Part shown: positions 1-10,862 of the stretch, in pieces
Layout of the letters: each line of letters opens with the position of its first letter
How positions within the stretch are numbered: position 1 is the first letter of the stretch
From: Gonium pectorale
Taxonomy: Eukaryota > Chlorophyta > Chlorophyceae > Chlamydomonadales > Volvocaceae
DNA length: 64,000 bases
Assembly (NCBI GenBank): GCA_001584585.1
Contig: LSYV01000008.1
Span: 1,992,166-2,056,165 of the forward strand
Direction of reading: 5' to 3'
Position numbers and translations under genes: made by a program
The notes under the pieces: generated by a model
Told to the model about the DNA's origin: nothing
Database searches by the model: none
Seen by the model: only the letters and a program-made list of their open reading frames with translations

Positions 1-3000
1 GCTATTGGGTTGCCGTGCTGATCCAAAAGCAGCGAGAGCGTGGGCGTTGTTGTCGTGGATCTGGGTTCTTCTGTATTGGTGCGGATCCGCCGGTGACTGG
101 ACTTTGGTTCATCGACGCTTGCACGCCGCCGGAGCGAGCTAGCAGGGCCCCTTCCAATGCCCAGTGGGGACGGGAGTCCGCCGGCGGGTGGCGCCGCCGC
201 CGCCTGCGGCCGCCGCACCGGCAGCATGACCGCCGCGCCCGCCATCCTCAGCAGCGAGGCGGTGGCTGCGCTCATGTGGATGCACATGGGCTGGCTGTTG
301 GCCTCCATGCGGCTGGCGGTGTTCTGGGGGGGAGAACGAAAGACAGGCCACTCATCGGGTTTGGCAATTGTCATGGCAAGACGGAAAAGCTGTCGGGAGC
401 AAGCGAAAACTGCAGTGTTGGAGCTGCATGTGTGCTACACTGAATCCAGCCAGACTGGCGCATTGACCTCTGCAGCTAAAACAGGTGCGAACATGACCAG
501 CACACTCACCACGGTGTCCCCTGCTCCATTGGGAGGACCGCGGGCAGTCGACGCGAGGCATACATGCGGTGTGGACGATAGGGGGTAAGAAAGCGAGTAA
601 GTAAGACCCACAGCAACAAGAGGCTTGAACGCCACGCATCGATGCATGGGATACACACATGCATGGGATAAAGTCGTTCCCGCAGTGCCATGCGCGGGTG
701 CCAAGGTGATATCTAGCAGCGCAGAGGGCATGCCAGGATACAAGGCAGCACGTACGGCAAGGATACAGGTACGGCCAGGATAAAATGCAGTACGGTACGG
801 CACAACGGCATGCAAATTAAAGCACCCGCGCGCTGTGCACGCTTTGAAGCGATTGGCCTGCGGCAGCGTGGCAAAGAGGGCCGTGAGGGGGTGCGTTTGC
901 GACGAGGCTGCGCCGCCGGGCGTCGGCTCGACTCCGCCCCCCTCCCGCCCACATCCCCCGCCCGCTCACCGAACAGGCAGTACCGGGGCATCCGCTGCCC
1001 GATGACGCCGGCCACCACCGGGCCTGCGGGCGGGCGGGAGGGCGAGCAGCACGGGTGCGGTGATGGGACGGGTGGGAGAGGGGTCACGCGGAGCGGCGTG
1101 CGCAGCGCGTCAGGGTGGTATTCAAGTGCTGGCGACTCGCAACAGTTGCACTCGTCATGGCGTCTGCTGGCTGCCGGGGCGGGTGCAGCTGCCGCATCAG
1201 GGTGTCCCTCACGTGCTCATGGCCCACAGCAGCTGCACTGAGCCGGCGGGGGCTTGCCTCCGCAACGCGGCAGCAGCCCGAGAGCTCACCCGAGTGCAGC
1301 CCGATGCGGATCTTGACGCGCATGTCCTCATCGCCAACCCGCGTAGTGAACCGCTCAACCATCGCAATCATGTCCTGAGATGGGGACCGCAGCTAACCTC
1401 CGTAATTGAGTAGGATGGGGGCGTGGCGGCGCTAAGCGCGTAAAGCGATGGCGGCTCCCGTACACGGTATAGGTAGATGGTGGTGCATTCGTGCCTGGAA
1501 TGGCATGATATGCAAGAACGCCCAGCGCCGGTAGTTTGCTGCACGACACAACTTTGTATATTCGGGCATCCCCGGAATGTCTTTCCGAGCTGGTTCATTT
1601 GTCTACTACTGTTGCCCGGTTCACATGTAGCCGGCCTCACGAGTGCAGTCCTCTTTCGCCCGTCCCTCCGGCTTTCACATGTTGGAAACATGCCGACAAA
1701 AGTTGCGATCACTCCGTCCCGCCCCCTGTGACGGTTGGCGGACCCCTGTGCGGCATCCCCACCTGCGCCATGCCCGCCATCCGCACCGCCGCGCTGATGG
1801 GGTCCTCCCGAGTGGGGCAGCCCGCCACGCACATAAAGGCTGCGGGGTCAATAGTACCGGGCAACACCAACTTTGAAAACGAGATTATGCTTGAAGGGCA
1901 GACATGTGTCGGCGGCGTGGCGCACAGCTGGGGGGTTCCAAGCGATACGTCAGGGCCGAGGGTTGCAGCACGGCGCCAGCACTGCTGCTCCAGCGGGCGC
2001 TGGGTCACGGGCAACTTTGTGCCGACGCTGTTGAAGACCCCTGGCGTACTCGCCGTAGCATCGAGACGCAAATCAGGCTTTGAGGGGTTGCGCTTAGGTT
2101 GGAAACGCTCTAGCTGCCCTTACCGTCGCCAATCGTCTCAACTTCCGTCACCGAGCGGTGGTTGCGCGGGCCCAGCCAGATGGATCCGTGTGAAGATGGA
2201 TCCGTGCGGGGCACGGCCAATGGGGAGAACGAGGGGCACAAAACACCCGTCAGTAGGCTCAGAAGGAGGGCGCAGCAAACGGGCAGCGGCTGAGCCCCGC
2301 TCCCCCGTGCGGCAGATTTTTGACACCACACACACTTTCGCGCTTACGCTGGTCGTATGCATCGTTCCATTTCAACGCAAGCCCATACAGAGCGCCCACA
2401 CGCGTTTGCACAAGTGAGCCGGTGGGCCGATGCGGCAACACGGAATCCGCACACGGCCGCATGACCCCCGTGCGACAGACATGCGGCCCCGGCACATGGG
2501 CTGCCGGCTAGGATGTTTTGCCGCATGCCTGCCTATATCACACTGTCATGCATAGATCTTATAGATCATATAGAACACATGCGGCTCCGCATTGGCGGCC
2601 GCGCCGCCGCTCACCCTTGTACACTCCGTGCTTGTCGCACAGCGCGTCGAACCGCGTATACAGCTCGTTGAGCAGGCGGACCACCTGGAGAGCCGTCAGC
2701 TGCGAGGCGACCTCGGTGTACGACACGATGTCTGGGCAGTCGGCGGGCGGGCGGGGCGGGGGTGGTGAGGAGGGCCGAAAGGTAGCAGCACAAGCCCCTC
2801 GTTCACATATGGTGCAGAGGGCAAGCCTGACATCAAGCGTGACATCAGGGATTCCGGCAACGCATTCAAGCTCCAGCCTCACCCGTGAAGAGGATGGTAA
2901 CAGGCTCGCTGAATTCCTCGACGACGGTCGGTTCCCCGCGCTCAAGCTGATGGATCACCTGTGCAGCGATTCCACGTGAGTCACGGTATTGCAGCAGGTG

Positions 3001-6000
3001 GTTCGTTCAGTACAGGAGGCATACATCCAACTGCGTCCTTGCCCGCCCGGCGCATGACAGCCGGGTTGCCGTTACTCCCTCACCTTCCCGTTTCCCGTTC
3101 CGTATTATCCCTCACCTTCCGTGGCAGCATGGCCCTGAGCAATGCGCCGTGCCTCTCCCGTGCCACCAGCAGCCACACCACCAAGGCCGAGACGATCGCC
3201 GAGCCGACAACCGCCGCGGCTATGCAGGGATCGCGCCACCCGGGATGCCAGCCCGCGGCTGGGGCCACCTCCAGCACCCAGATCAGATTGAACTTGGTGA
3301 TGGTTGTGTAGACGGGATACTGCGGGGGCAAGCGGCTTTCCGCAATGAGGGCCGCCTCGTTTACGTTGTCTGCCACTTGTCGCAGGCGGTAGCGGTAGCC
3401 TTGGTCCGTCAGGCCCTGGACCCGAAAATCGGCCTGCGCGGAGACATGAGGGATCAGCAAGCGCCCGCTACCGGTGAAGTTAAGGCTACGCCAGCCGGCG
3501 CACAATACAGGTCCCAAGCTGTGGCGACTGGAGAGCCGCAGAGGGTGTCCGCAAGCGCCTCCGCAAACAATACTTGCTTCGAGCACTACGCAGGCCAGGA
3601 TGCGCTGGCCTGGCAACGCCCTGTGATTCGTGGGCGCGGGCCCAAAGGAACTCCACGGCTATGCATGGCGGTAAGGCTGATGCCGCACTCGCACGGACCA
3701 CGAGCGTCTTGATGCACCAGGCGGCGCCCATATTAAGCTCGCGGCACCTTTTTGCGCAGGCGTCTGATGATGCACGGAGCTTCCTGCAGCCCATGTCTGG
3801 GGCATCCCACCTGCATGTTATCCAGGGACAGGACGCTCGTTGCGAGGCCCCACAGCTTTTTGCCCTCGTTGGGCAGCCAGCACACGCCATGCGGGCAGTC
3901 GTACGGCTGATGGCCGCAGCCCCAGTCGTACAAAGGGTCCGGCGCGGGGAGAAAGATGGGGTAGGTCGCAACTGCAAGTGGGGACAGAGGAGGCCATGGG
4001 GGTACCGCACTTAGTGGAGCCAGCGCGGATGGGCGTAAGATGGGTGCATGCAGCCGGGTGTTTGCTCTTCTGCTTGCTTTGCACGGGCGCGCCGTATGCA
4101 TCTTTGGCACACACACACACACACACACACACATGCAAGCGGTAACCTCGCCTCCGCGGTAACCTCACCTACGACCAGCAATTACTAGACGATTCGGTAT
4201 TGGGAGCCGCATGAAACATCAGTACTGTATATGGGCACTCACACATGCCCTGGAAGCCTTCCACCAGATTGTACGGCCCCAGCAGCAACCGCTGGTCCCG
4301 CTGCCGTATCTGGTACAGGGTGTCGTTGCGGTACTGCGGGACCTCGAGGAGGTCGCGGCCGATAAGCAGCCGGCCCAGTTCCCCGCTGACGGGCGGGTAG
4401 ATATAGTCCAGCACGGCGGCCGGAAGCAGCTGGACCTGATACACCGTCTGCTTCTCGTCCTGCATTTTGGGCGGGAGTTGTTCGCCGCAATGGGTTACTG
4501 GCCAACGTTTGTAATAACAGCCAGGCCCTCACTTGCGGAGTCGACTACGGAGCAACGAGCCTTGGGCAATGAAAGCAACCGCCCGAATCATGCAGCTCCT
4601 GAGCCGCAAGCGCCCGCGAGACCTGCCCCATTGGCCTCGAGTCGCCCTGCCTTGGCCACAATGAAACGCTTGCAACAAAAACCTCCGGCTGGGGGCTGGA
4701 CATGGCCGGCTCACCCAGTGCAGGATCGTCCTTGACAAGTTGTGAAAGTCGCGTTGGACGTCTGAGCACAGCGGCTGCTGGCTTACGTAGGCATAGGCGG
4801 CCATGATAGCTGCAGGGTGCGAGGGGGGAGCAATTTGCGCGACACGTAATACGGCTGAAGTGACTGTCGCGACAAGCGTCTGCCCCAGGACGCGCATGTC
4901 CGAGCCACATGCTGCACAAAGGGGTTTGAATTGAAGCAAGCACTAATGCCGTCAGTGCGTGAGCGCGTGGGTGCCGTACGTGTGTTATACCAAGCAAGCT
5001 ACCGTACGGTGCCGTGCCGCATCGAGGGTCATGCATGAGGACATGGGGAGCATATGGCAGGGACATGCAAGCTCTCAACGGCGATAGCAGCGCGCCATGA
5101 GCATTCGACTCGCGTAGCCCGGGCGCCCCGCCCGGCCGTGCGCGCTACAGGCATACACGCGGGCACGCCCGACACCTCACGGACCAAAAGTCGCAATCTC
5201 CAACCGGTTGGAGATGGCGTTGGCGGTTGCGGCCACCACCGCCTCCTGCACATAGGCCTGCAGGGTTCGCCACGTCGGCCGTAAGACGGTTAAGGAAAGT
5301 TTGGCAGCCGCCGAGAGCGTAGGAGTGATGAGAGTGGAGTAGCGATGTGCACGCTCTGTTGACGCAACTCCATTATTGGGATGCATGATGCCTGCAGAGT
5401 CCACTTCCTACGGCGCCGACCACGCATAACTACGGCGCAGACCATGAAACGCCTCGACGCCCACGCCTCACCCCACCCAGCCCTATTTTTCTACTCTATT
5501 CTGACACCCCCTCTCCCCCCCCCCACACACCACACAACCCTCACTCCGCTCCACCTTGTGCGTGCGGGTCTGCGATTCGCTCGCGTACATTATGCCGAAG
5601 ACGCCCAAGCTGCACAGCAGCAGGAACGCCAACAGCGGCACCGTCGCCAGCAGCGGCCTCCGGCGCGCAAGAGATGCGAAAACCTGAGAAGGGGAGCCAG
5701 GGGGACCCAACATAGGAATTGGGGACGGAGCGTCGGGTTAATCAAAGCTTTCCGATCGACCCACCGTATGGGCCCCATGCGGCCACAGCTGCATGCCACG
5801 GACGGCCCCGACGCATGTGCAAGCCCGCGGGTGGGGCTCAGGAAACGACCGCTTGGCAACACGCATGGTAAGACGTGCTTTGCCGGGCATGCGGTGGGGC
5901 TGCACAAGGAAGCGAGACGAACCAGAATGCTCACCTTGTATTTCATCCCGAGTTCAAAGAGTGAGCTCCCCAAGCACCCCGGACACGCGCGTCGCCAAGA

Positions 6001-7119
6001 CTGCCGTGAGGCGGAGGAGCCGTCCACGGATACTGCGCGGCGCACCGCACCGCCGGCGGCGTCCTCCCCGGCGGCCCTCGCGCCGCCGGCCGCGTCCAGC
6101 AGCTGCGAGGGCGAGCGCTGCGGCTGCTCGCGGAAGGACAGCAGCGTGCTGCCCTGGCTGCGTAAGCTGCTGATGTTTACGCTCGACGCCTGCCGCTGGT
6201 GCGGGTGCGGCGGGTCCTGCGGCAGGCCTGGGTACACCGCCCGCAGAGCCGGCGCCGCCAGCGCCGCGTTCTGCATGGGCGCCAGCACGGGCTGTTGCCG
6301 CTGCTCGCCATGTCGCCGCGGTGATACGGGCTGTTGTTGCGCGTCTGACTGCTGCTGCTGCCGATGCCGATGCAGATGCTGCTGCTGTTGTTGCTGTTGG
6401 AGCATATCACGCAGAGAGGCTCGCTGCTGACGCTGCGCCAAACCTACCCCATCCACCAGGTCCCAGTGGTCACTGGGCAGCGGTAGCACGTCATCCGTCG
6501 CCTCCGCAGTGTACTCCGCCAGCCCATCGCTGTCTGTCCCGCCGGCGACCCCTGCCGTAACCGCCCCCGTCCGCTCGGACTCCGGGCGCGCTGAGCTATC
6601 CAGTGCCAGGCCCAGCTCCCTCGCCAGCAACATCAGAGCCCCCGGACGGATGCTCCGCATCGGCGGCGGCAGGCCAGCTTCCGACAAAACTCTGCCGTCC
6701 AGTAGGGAGAGAAGGGATGGCGCTCCATTGGCGGTGCCGGCGTCGTGACGGCTGCAGCTGCCCCGGCGACTGCCAGCAGCAGAGCTAACGAACGGCGGGG
6801 TGTAGTCCGCTGAGCGGCGCTGAAACCGATGGTCAGCGGAGCCACCCGGAAGTCTGGACAGGGAGTTGAGGGAATGTTTTGCATCCGTAAGTAAGGCCAG
6901 CTGGGCGTCGTCGTCGTTGACAGCAGGCAGATTGGCGGTCAAGGGACGCGAGGCTGCGCGGGGCATCCGAGGCCCGCACGCAAGCAACACCGCCTGCAGC
7001 AGCTCTGTGCCTGTTGCGCCGTGCGTGCGTACGAGGCGCGGCGGGTGGCGGGTGGCGCGGACGGGGGGCAGCTTCCAGCGACAAAGAACGGGGTCAGGGG
7101 GCGTGCCACGGTGACCCAA
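1..7119 (-). CDS. CHASE-domain membrane guanylate cyclase, copy A (3' end outside window)
   Basis: Predicted receptor-type class III guanylate cyclase making cGMP at a membrane. Exons, in gene order: 5935-7119, 5555-5683, 5185-5257, 4715-4809, 4243-4459, 3811-3971, 3116-3433, 2883-2958, 2615-2731, 2124-2141, 1763-1839, 1290-1374, 970-1023, 510-520, and 323 running off the left edge (at least 979 aa). Exon 1 (395 aa if the first ATG is used) is hydrophilic with a Gln/His run. Exon 2 is TM1 (RRRPLLATVPLLAFLLLCSL). Exons 3-7 hold a CHASE-like sensor (IGRDLLEVPQYRNDTLYQIR, then a Cys-rich PLYDWGCGHQPYDC), then TM2 (IVSALVVWLLVARER) and the linker LLRAMLPRK. Catalytic residues seen: metal Asp in FTDIVS, guanine-type Glu and second metal Asp in VETIGDAF, Cys in RYCLFGDTV, and Asn/Arg in NTASRM. 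Glu plus Cys favour GTP over ATP. The start is uncertain; a downstream Met is possible. Confidence 0.85.
510..520 (-). other. 11-nt micro-exon 14 of cyclase A
   Basis: On the minus strand the bases GGGACACCGTG lie between CAG and GTGAGT. Joined to the last G of exon 13 they complete LFGDTV just before NTASRM, the canonical cyclase order. Without this exon the catalytic domain lacks Asp-Thr-Val and the frame is lost. The same 11-nt exon occurs in copies B and C. Confidence 0.8.
2124..2141 (-). other. 18-nt micro-exon 10 of cyclase A
   Basis: On the minus strand 18 nt flanked by AG and GTAAGG encode VETIGD across the junctions. They carry the Glu that selects guanine and the second metal-binding Asp. 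The exon starts and ends in phase 1, so skipping it would keep the reading frame. It has the same length and phase in copies B and C. Confidence 0.85.
2317..2377 (-). repeat. Dispersed repeat R2, copy 1
   Basis: The minus strand contains the core GCATACGACCAGCGTAAGCG followed by CGAAAGTG and a stretch ending in CAAAAA. The same core recurs at 16468-16502 (minus) and 45964-46010 (plus). It lies in the intron between exons 9 and 10 of cyclase A, in the sense orientation of the gene. The family is unidentified, perhaps a short non-autonomous transposon. Confidence 0.6.
4108..4133. repeat. (CA)13 microsatellite
   Basis: Perfect CA dinucleotide run inside the intron between the two CHASE exons (5 and 6) of cyclase A. 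Confidence 0.95.
6349..6399 (-). repeat. CAG/CAA tract coding for poly-Gln in cyclase A
   Basis: On the minus strand this reads as a Gln run, a His/Arg-rich patch and a second Gln run in the N-terminal cytoplasmic region. Copy C has several shorter Gln/Pro/His runs in the same exon; copy B has almost none. The tract is length-variable and unlikely to be structured. Confidence 0.85.
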
Positions 7120-8223
7120 GGAGACAGGACAGGAGTGTGGGGTGCGCCACTCGTCAACCCGGGCCCTTGGTGTACTAGTCTTCTGGCACGGTGGGGCGAC
7201 CCAAGGGCGGGACGAGAGAACTATGCAGCAGTTGGCATGGCCACTGCCATGGAAGCCGGCAGGTGGCGCTGGATGCTGGAAACCGCCCCCCGACCTGTGA
7301 ACCCACCCGCACAGCTATCCAGCCCACTCAACCATGCATCGACCCCATCTCACGCCACCCTCTCCGGTCCGACGGATGGGAGCAGAGTGCTTTAGTGGCA
7401 GTCAATGCCCCTCCAGTCCAATGAACACACACTCACTGCATACGTTCCCACAAACCCACACACCTACGCCACCCCTCGTGTGTCCGTCCCCTGGTTACAA
7501 TCCCGGCACGACCTGAGATGCGCGCCAGCTCCTGGGACTGAGAACATGCCTATTGAGATGTGAAATTCAGCGCCCTGCAGGGGCTCCAGCCATTCAAGGA
7601 CCTACGCAGTCACGACCACATTCATGTTGCGGCTTGAACCAGGAAACTCGACTGCACGGTGGTCTTGCAGATGGGTGCCTCACCGTACCGCTGGGTATGG
7701 CACGAGGCAACGATGAAGACGAGGGGGACGAAGAAGCCGAGGATAATTGTGGCACGACAGCTTCTCCACCGGGCCGCCGTCCCCGCACCAGCTGCTTATG
7801 TGCGCCGGAATACGCTTCGCAGCAGGAGTGCGGCTAAAGCAGAGAGGACATCCGCGGAGCAGCAGATAGTAAGCGAGTAACGAGGTTCAAGCTGGATCGA
7901 TGCTGATTTAATGCTGGATTGTTGTTGCAAGTTTGCCTGCACGCAAGATAAACCGAGGAAACAGGGAAGACTCGTGCTAGAGCTTCAGCCTTGATAAGCA
8001 AAACTCCTGGGGAATAGCGCGTGCACATTGCTCTGTGCTTACGTTGTGATTTGCTCAGCATATCATAATGTTGTACAACAGCCAGCCACACAGCCAGCAG
8101 GTCCCATGTGCAGGTCCCAGTCCCTTTCATGTCCTGATTTGACGTTCCGTTGTACTACAGAACTCCTACAGCAGCTGCCATCGGCGTTTTTTGCAGGAGG
8201 TCCATACAGCACTCCATTCCGAG

Positions 8224-8271
8224 TGTACACAATGTACAACTGCACATATGCACAACTGCACAATGTACAGC
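8224..8271. repeat. Short quasi-palindromic repeat
   Basis: Alternating copies of TGTACA and AACTGCACA-type words are arranged around a central CATATG, giving an imperfect dyad. Function unknown. Confidence 0.4.
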
Positions 8272-8915
8272 TGACTCTGGCAGCTGGCTTAAGTACGGAA
8301 ATGCCAGTACGAATGAACAGTCACGGTTACGGGCACGGTTACTGGCTAACGGCGCGCCAGTGGCTTCTCTCCTTCCGCGTATCCCTATGGATATCTCTCA
8401 CTGAACTGAGTAAGCGTCTAGATTTTGACACGTTTTGACCGTGAATTCAGGTGCAGTATTGGCGGCCCACGGTCTTGTGTACCCTTCAGCCTCTACGGCC
8501 CACGCTTACCTCCGCAGAGAGAGTTTTCATTCCAGGAGTAGGTTTCCAAGTACAAGCAAGTGCAATATCGCCGCACCGCCCGGCACACCCCGAAAAGTGC
8601 TTGTTTTGATTGCCATTCAAGCCGCTCGCGGGATGGGTCGCAAGGGGCGGGAAAAAAAACAATGGGCATCAACACCTTGGCCGTTGTCGGGCGGGCAGGG
8701 GGGGGGCAATGAATCATTTGGGGAACGGCCCACGGACATGGGAAATTACATCCGTCGTTTGCAACCCCGCTGGGCCCATTTGTGCCTATTTCTTCGCAGA
8801 ATTTTTTGTGTACCATACCCTAACCCCACACCGGGTGGGCCCGCCTGCTCGTCTCCCTCGCCCGCCATGCCCTGTAATCGGTGCCCTGCTGGAAACATTG
8901 CACAATATTGCATCC

Positions 8916-8969
8916 CCGGGTGTGTATGATCGTAGAGGCTGCCTTCCCTGTTTCAGTTTCCTTTTTTGG
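8916..8969 (+). repeat. Dispersed repeat R1, copy a
   Basis: Contains GGTGTGTATGATCGTAGAGG followed by a pyrimidine-rich tail ending in CCTTTTTT. It matches the R1 family by the GTGTATG-N-CGTAGAGG word and the pyrimidine tail. Confidence 0.7.
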
Positions 8970-10487
8970 CGCCCGTGGACAAATCGTGCACGTGACGAGT
9001 GCGCAGCTTGTACGTAAATATGGGGGGTGGTCGGAAATAGGCTGTCCAGCGGGTCCAGGGGGCGTGTTCAACGGGTCACGGAAGGGGGACGGGTTAGAAG
9101 CGGGGGATGGGAAGGAGAGATAGCAGATAGGGCAACGCCCGCACAGCCGCAGCGTCAAAACGCAGGAGGACGGGCCGTCCTCTTCGGCTGCCTCTGACCG
9201 CAGTGACTGGGGCGCCGACACTTGCTGTGGCCCTCAGGGCAAAATGTCGTGCTGTCCAAGAAGCACACGTGTATAGCGGCACAGCGCGCGTGGAACAAGC
9301 AGACTTTCATTTGATCCTGCTACACGGCGACCGCTGCCGTCGATGCCAAACTGCCAAACTGATTCGTTCCCAACGTCTCCAGGTAGACATAAAACGCTGA
9401 TATATATGTGCACAGGTGCTGAACTTCAAGGACACCGAATGCAAATAATCTGATAATCGGTTCGCGCCCTGGCGCCACTCAGTTAGACATTTCCGGGGAC
9501 TTCCGACTCCCAGTTCTGCAGTTCACCACCACGACAGCCTCTTGAAAGACAAGGTAGATGCAAAGTAGAAGGACGCCCGCCTATATGGACATACATCCAC
9601 GGGGGCTGTGCCTCCAGCCAAGAAACGGCGACAGCTCCTGCCGGCAGTGGCCTCGGCTGATGAAATTGTTGGGTGCAGCGGCAGTAGTCGTTGCTGGCAA
9701 TATTGACAGCAGCATCAGCGGATGCAAAAGCGGCAGAAGTGGCATCGGCTAATGCAGGATCCGCACGCGGTTGAACCGGCAGCAGTTTCGGCGCAAGGAC
9801 CCACTGACGTCGCCCGCGGCAACAAAAGGCGCCCGTGACAAGAGCGTCGTAAGACTCCTACCCGAAACCTCCGCCCTTAGTCAGGACCACACGCTCAAAA
9901 GACATGACAACGCAAGCGGTGTGGCAATGCGGCCAACGTGCCGACGCGCCTTCTCACGATGTCGATAAGCAGCAACGCCTGCATAGATACCGTAGTCAGC
10001 CGTGCAGGAACAATATGACACCAGCAGCATAGCTACAGACCACGCGAGCACAGGCGAAGGTGACGGTGCCACGGACGGGCGGGCTCGCATGAGCGCAGCG
10101 GGCCATGTGGCAAGTGAGGCTGACATGGACGGCTTCGAGGCGGCATACGTGCGCTGCAGGGTAACTTAACAGTCCCGCATGACACTTACCACGTCGCCAC
10201 GCCAGTGGCCCACCACGCCAGTGAGGCACTGCGCTGCGCGAGGGCACTGGTCCGCCGACGACAGCTGGGACGCGGCGGATGAGCAACTGTCGTCGGGTCG
10301 AGGGGCCAGAACGGGCCGGACCCGCTTGCCAACCGAAATGCATGGAAATATCCAGAGGCCGAGCATGTGTGCGACAGACCCGAGTACGGCACTCGCAAGG
10401 GAAACGTGTTCCCGCTGAAGTATAATAGATACCAACTTGACAACGGTCATTCACAAATCACTAAATCACCACAAAGCACTACCCGTG

Positions 10488-10492
10488 TTACA
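10488..10492 (-). terminator. Possible TGTAA poly(A) signal of cyclase B
   Basis: The minus strand reads TGTAA about 370 nt beyond the B stop codon. TGTAA is the usual poly(A) signal in Chlamydomonas-type algae. A single pentamer is weak evidence. Confidence 0.35.
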
Positions 10493-10862
10493 GCCGCACG
10501 AGGGCCTCGACAATGCCTATCTGAAGTTCTCCTGTGCGCACAATCTCCGCCACATGCAGGTGGAAACCAGTGTGGGCTCGCGCCGTCCTCTCGCGGTCAG
10601 GCGACGCCGGGCGGCGCTCCTGCCTCCGGTATCTCTGCGCCCTTCGCTGCGCTGGTTTCGGTGGTCAGCGCAGAGGGACCGCCGCCAGAAATTTCGCTGA
10701 CAATGCTGCGAGCTCCGCCACTCATGGGCGGGCTCTCCGCACGGCCGCGCCAGCGACCACTGCCGCTGGCCGCCCGGTATCCTGCATCGACGCTGTACAT
10801 GTTGGTTAGGATGCGGCGTGAGGCGGCAGCCGCAGCGTCTTCGTCCTTGCGCCTAGACGGTG

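Larger units (their letters stand above)
7120..10862. other. Intergenic region between cyclases B and A
   Basis: About 3.7 kb lying 3' of copy B and 5' of copy A. Near its right end are the possible B 3' UTR with a TGTAA signal and a reading frame at 10597-10866 that may be a displaced B C-terminus. It also holds one R1 repeat and a small quasi-palindrome at 8224-8271. I see no reading frame with recognisable domains. The promoter of A should lie just above 7119, but I cannot point to elements. Confidence 0.6.

Noticed and set aside
1290..3433. Adenylate rather than guanylate cyclase
   Set aside because: The base-selecting positions are Glu (VETIGD) and Cys (RYCLFG), the guanylate pattern, rather than the Lys/Asp pattern of adenylate cyclases. 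Specificity still needs an assay.
5381..6430. 349-aa plus-strand frame with a Cys-rich end
   Set aside because: Complement of the poly-Gln exon of cyclase A; the Cys run is the antisense of CAG repeats.
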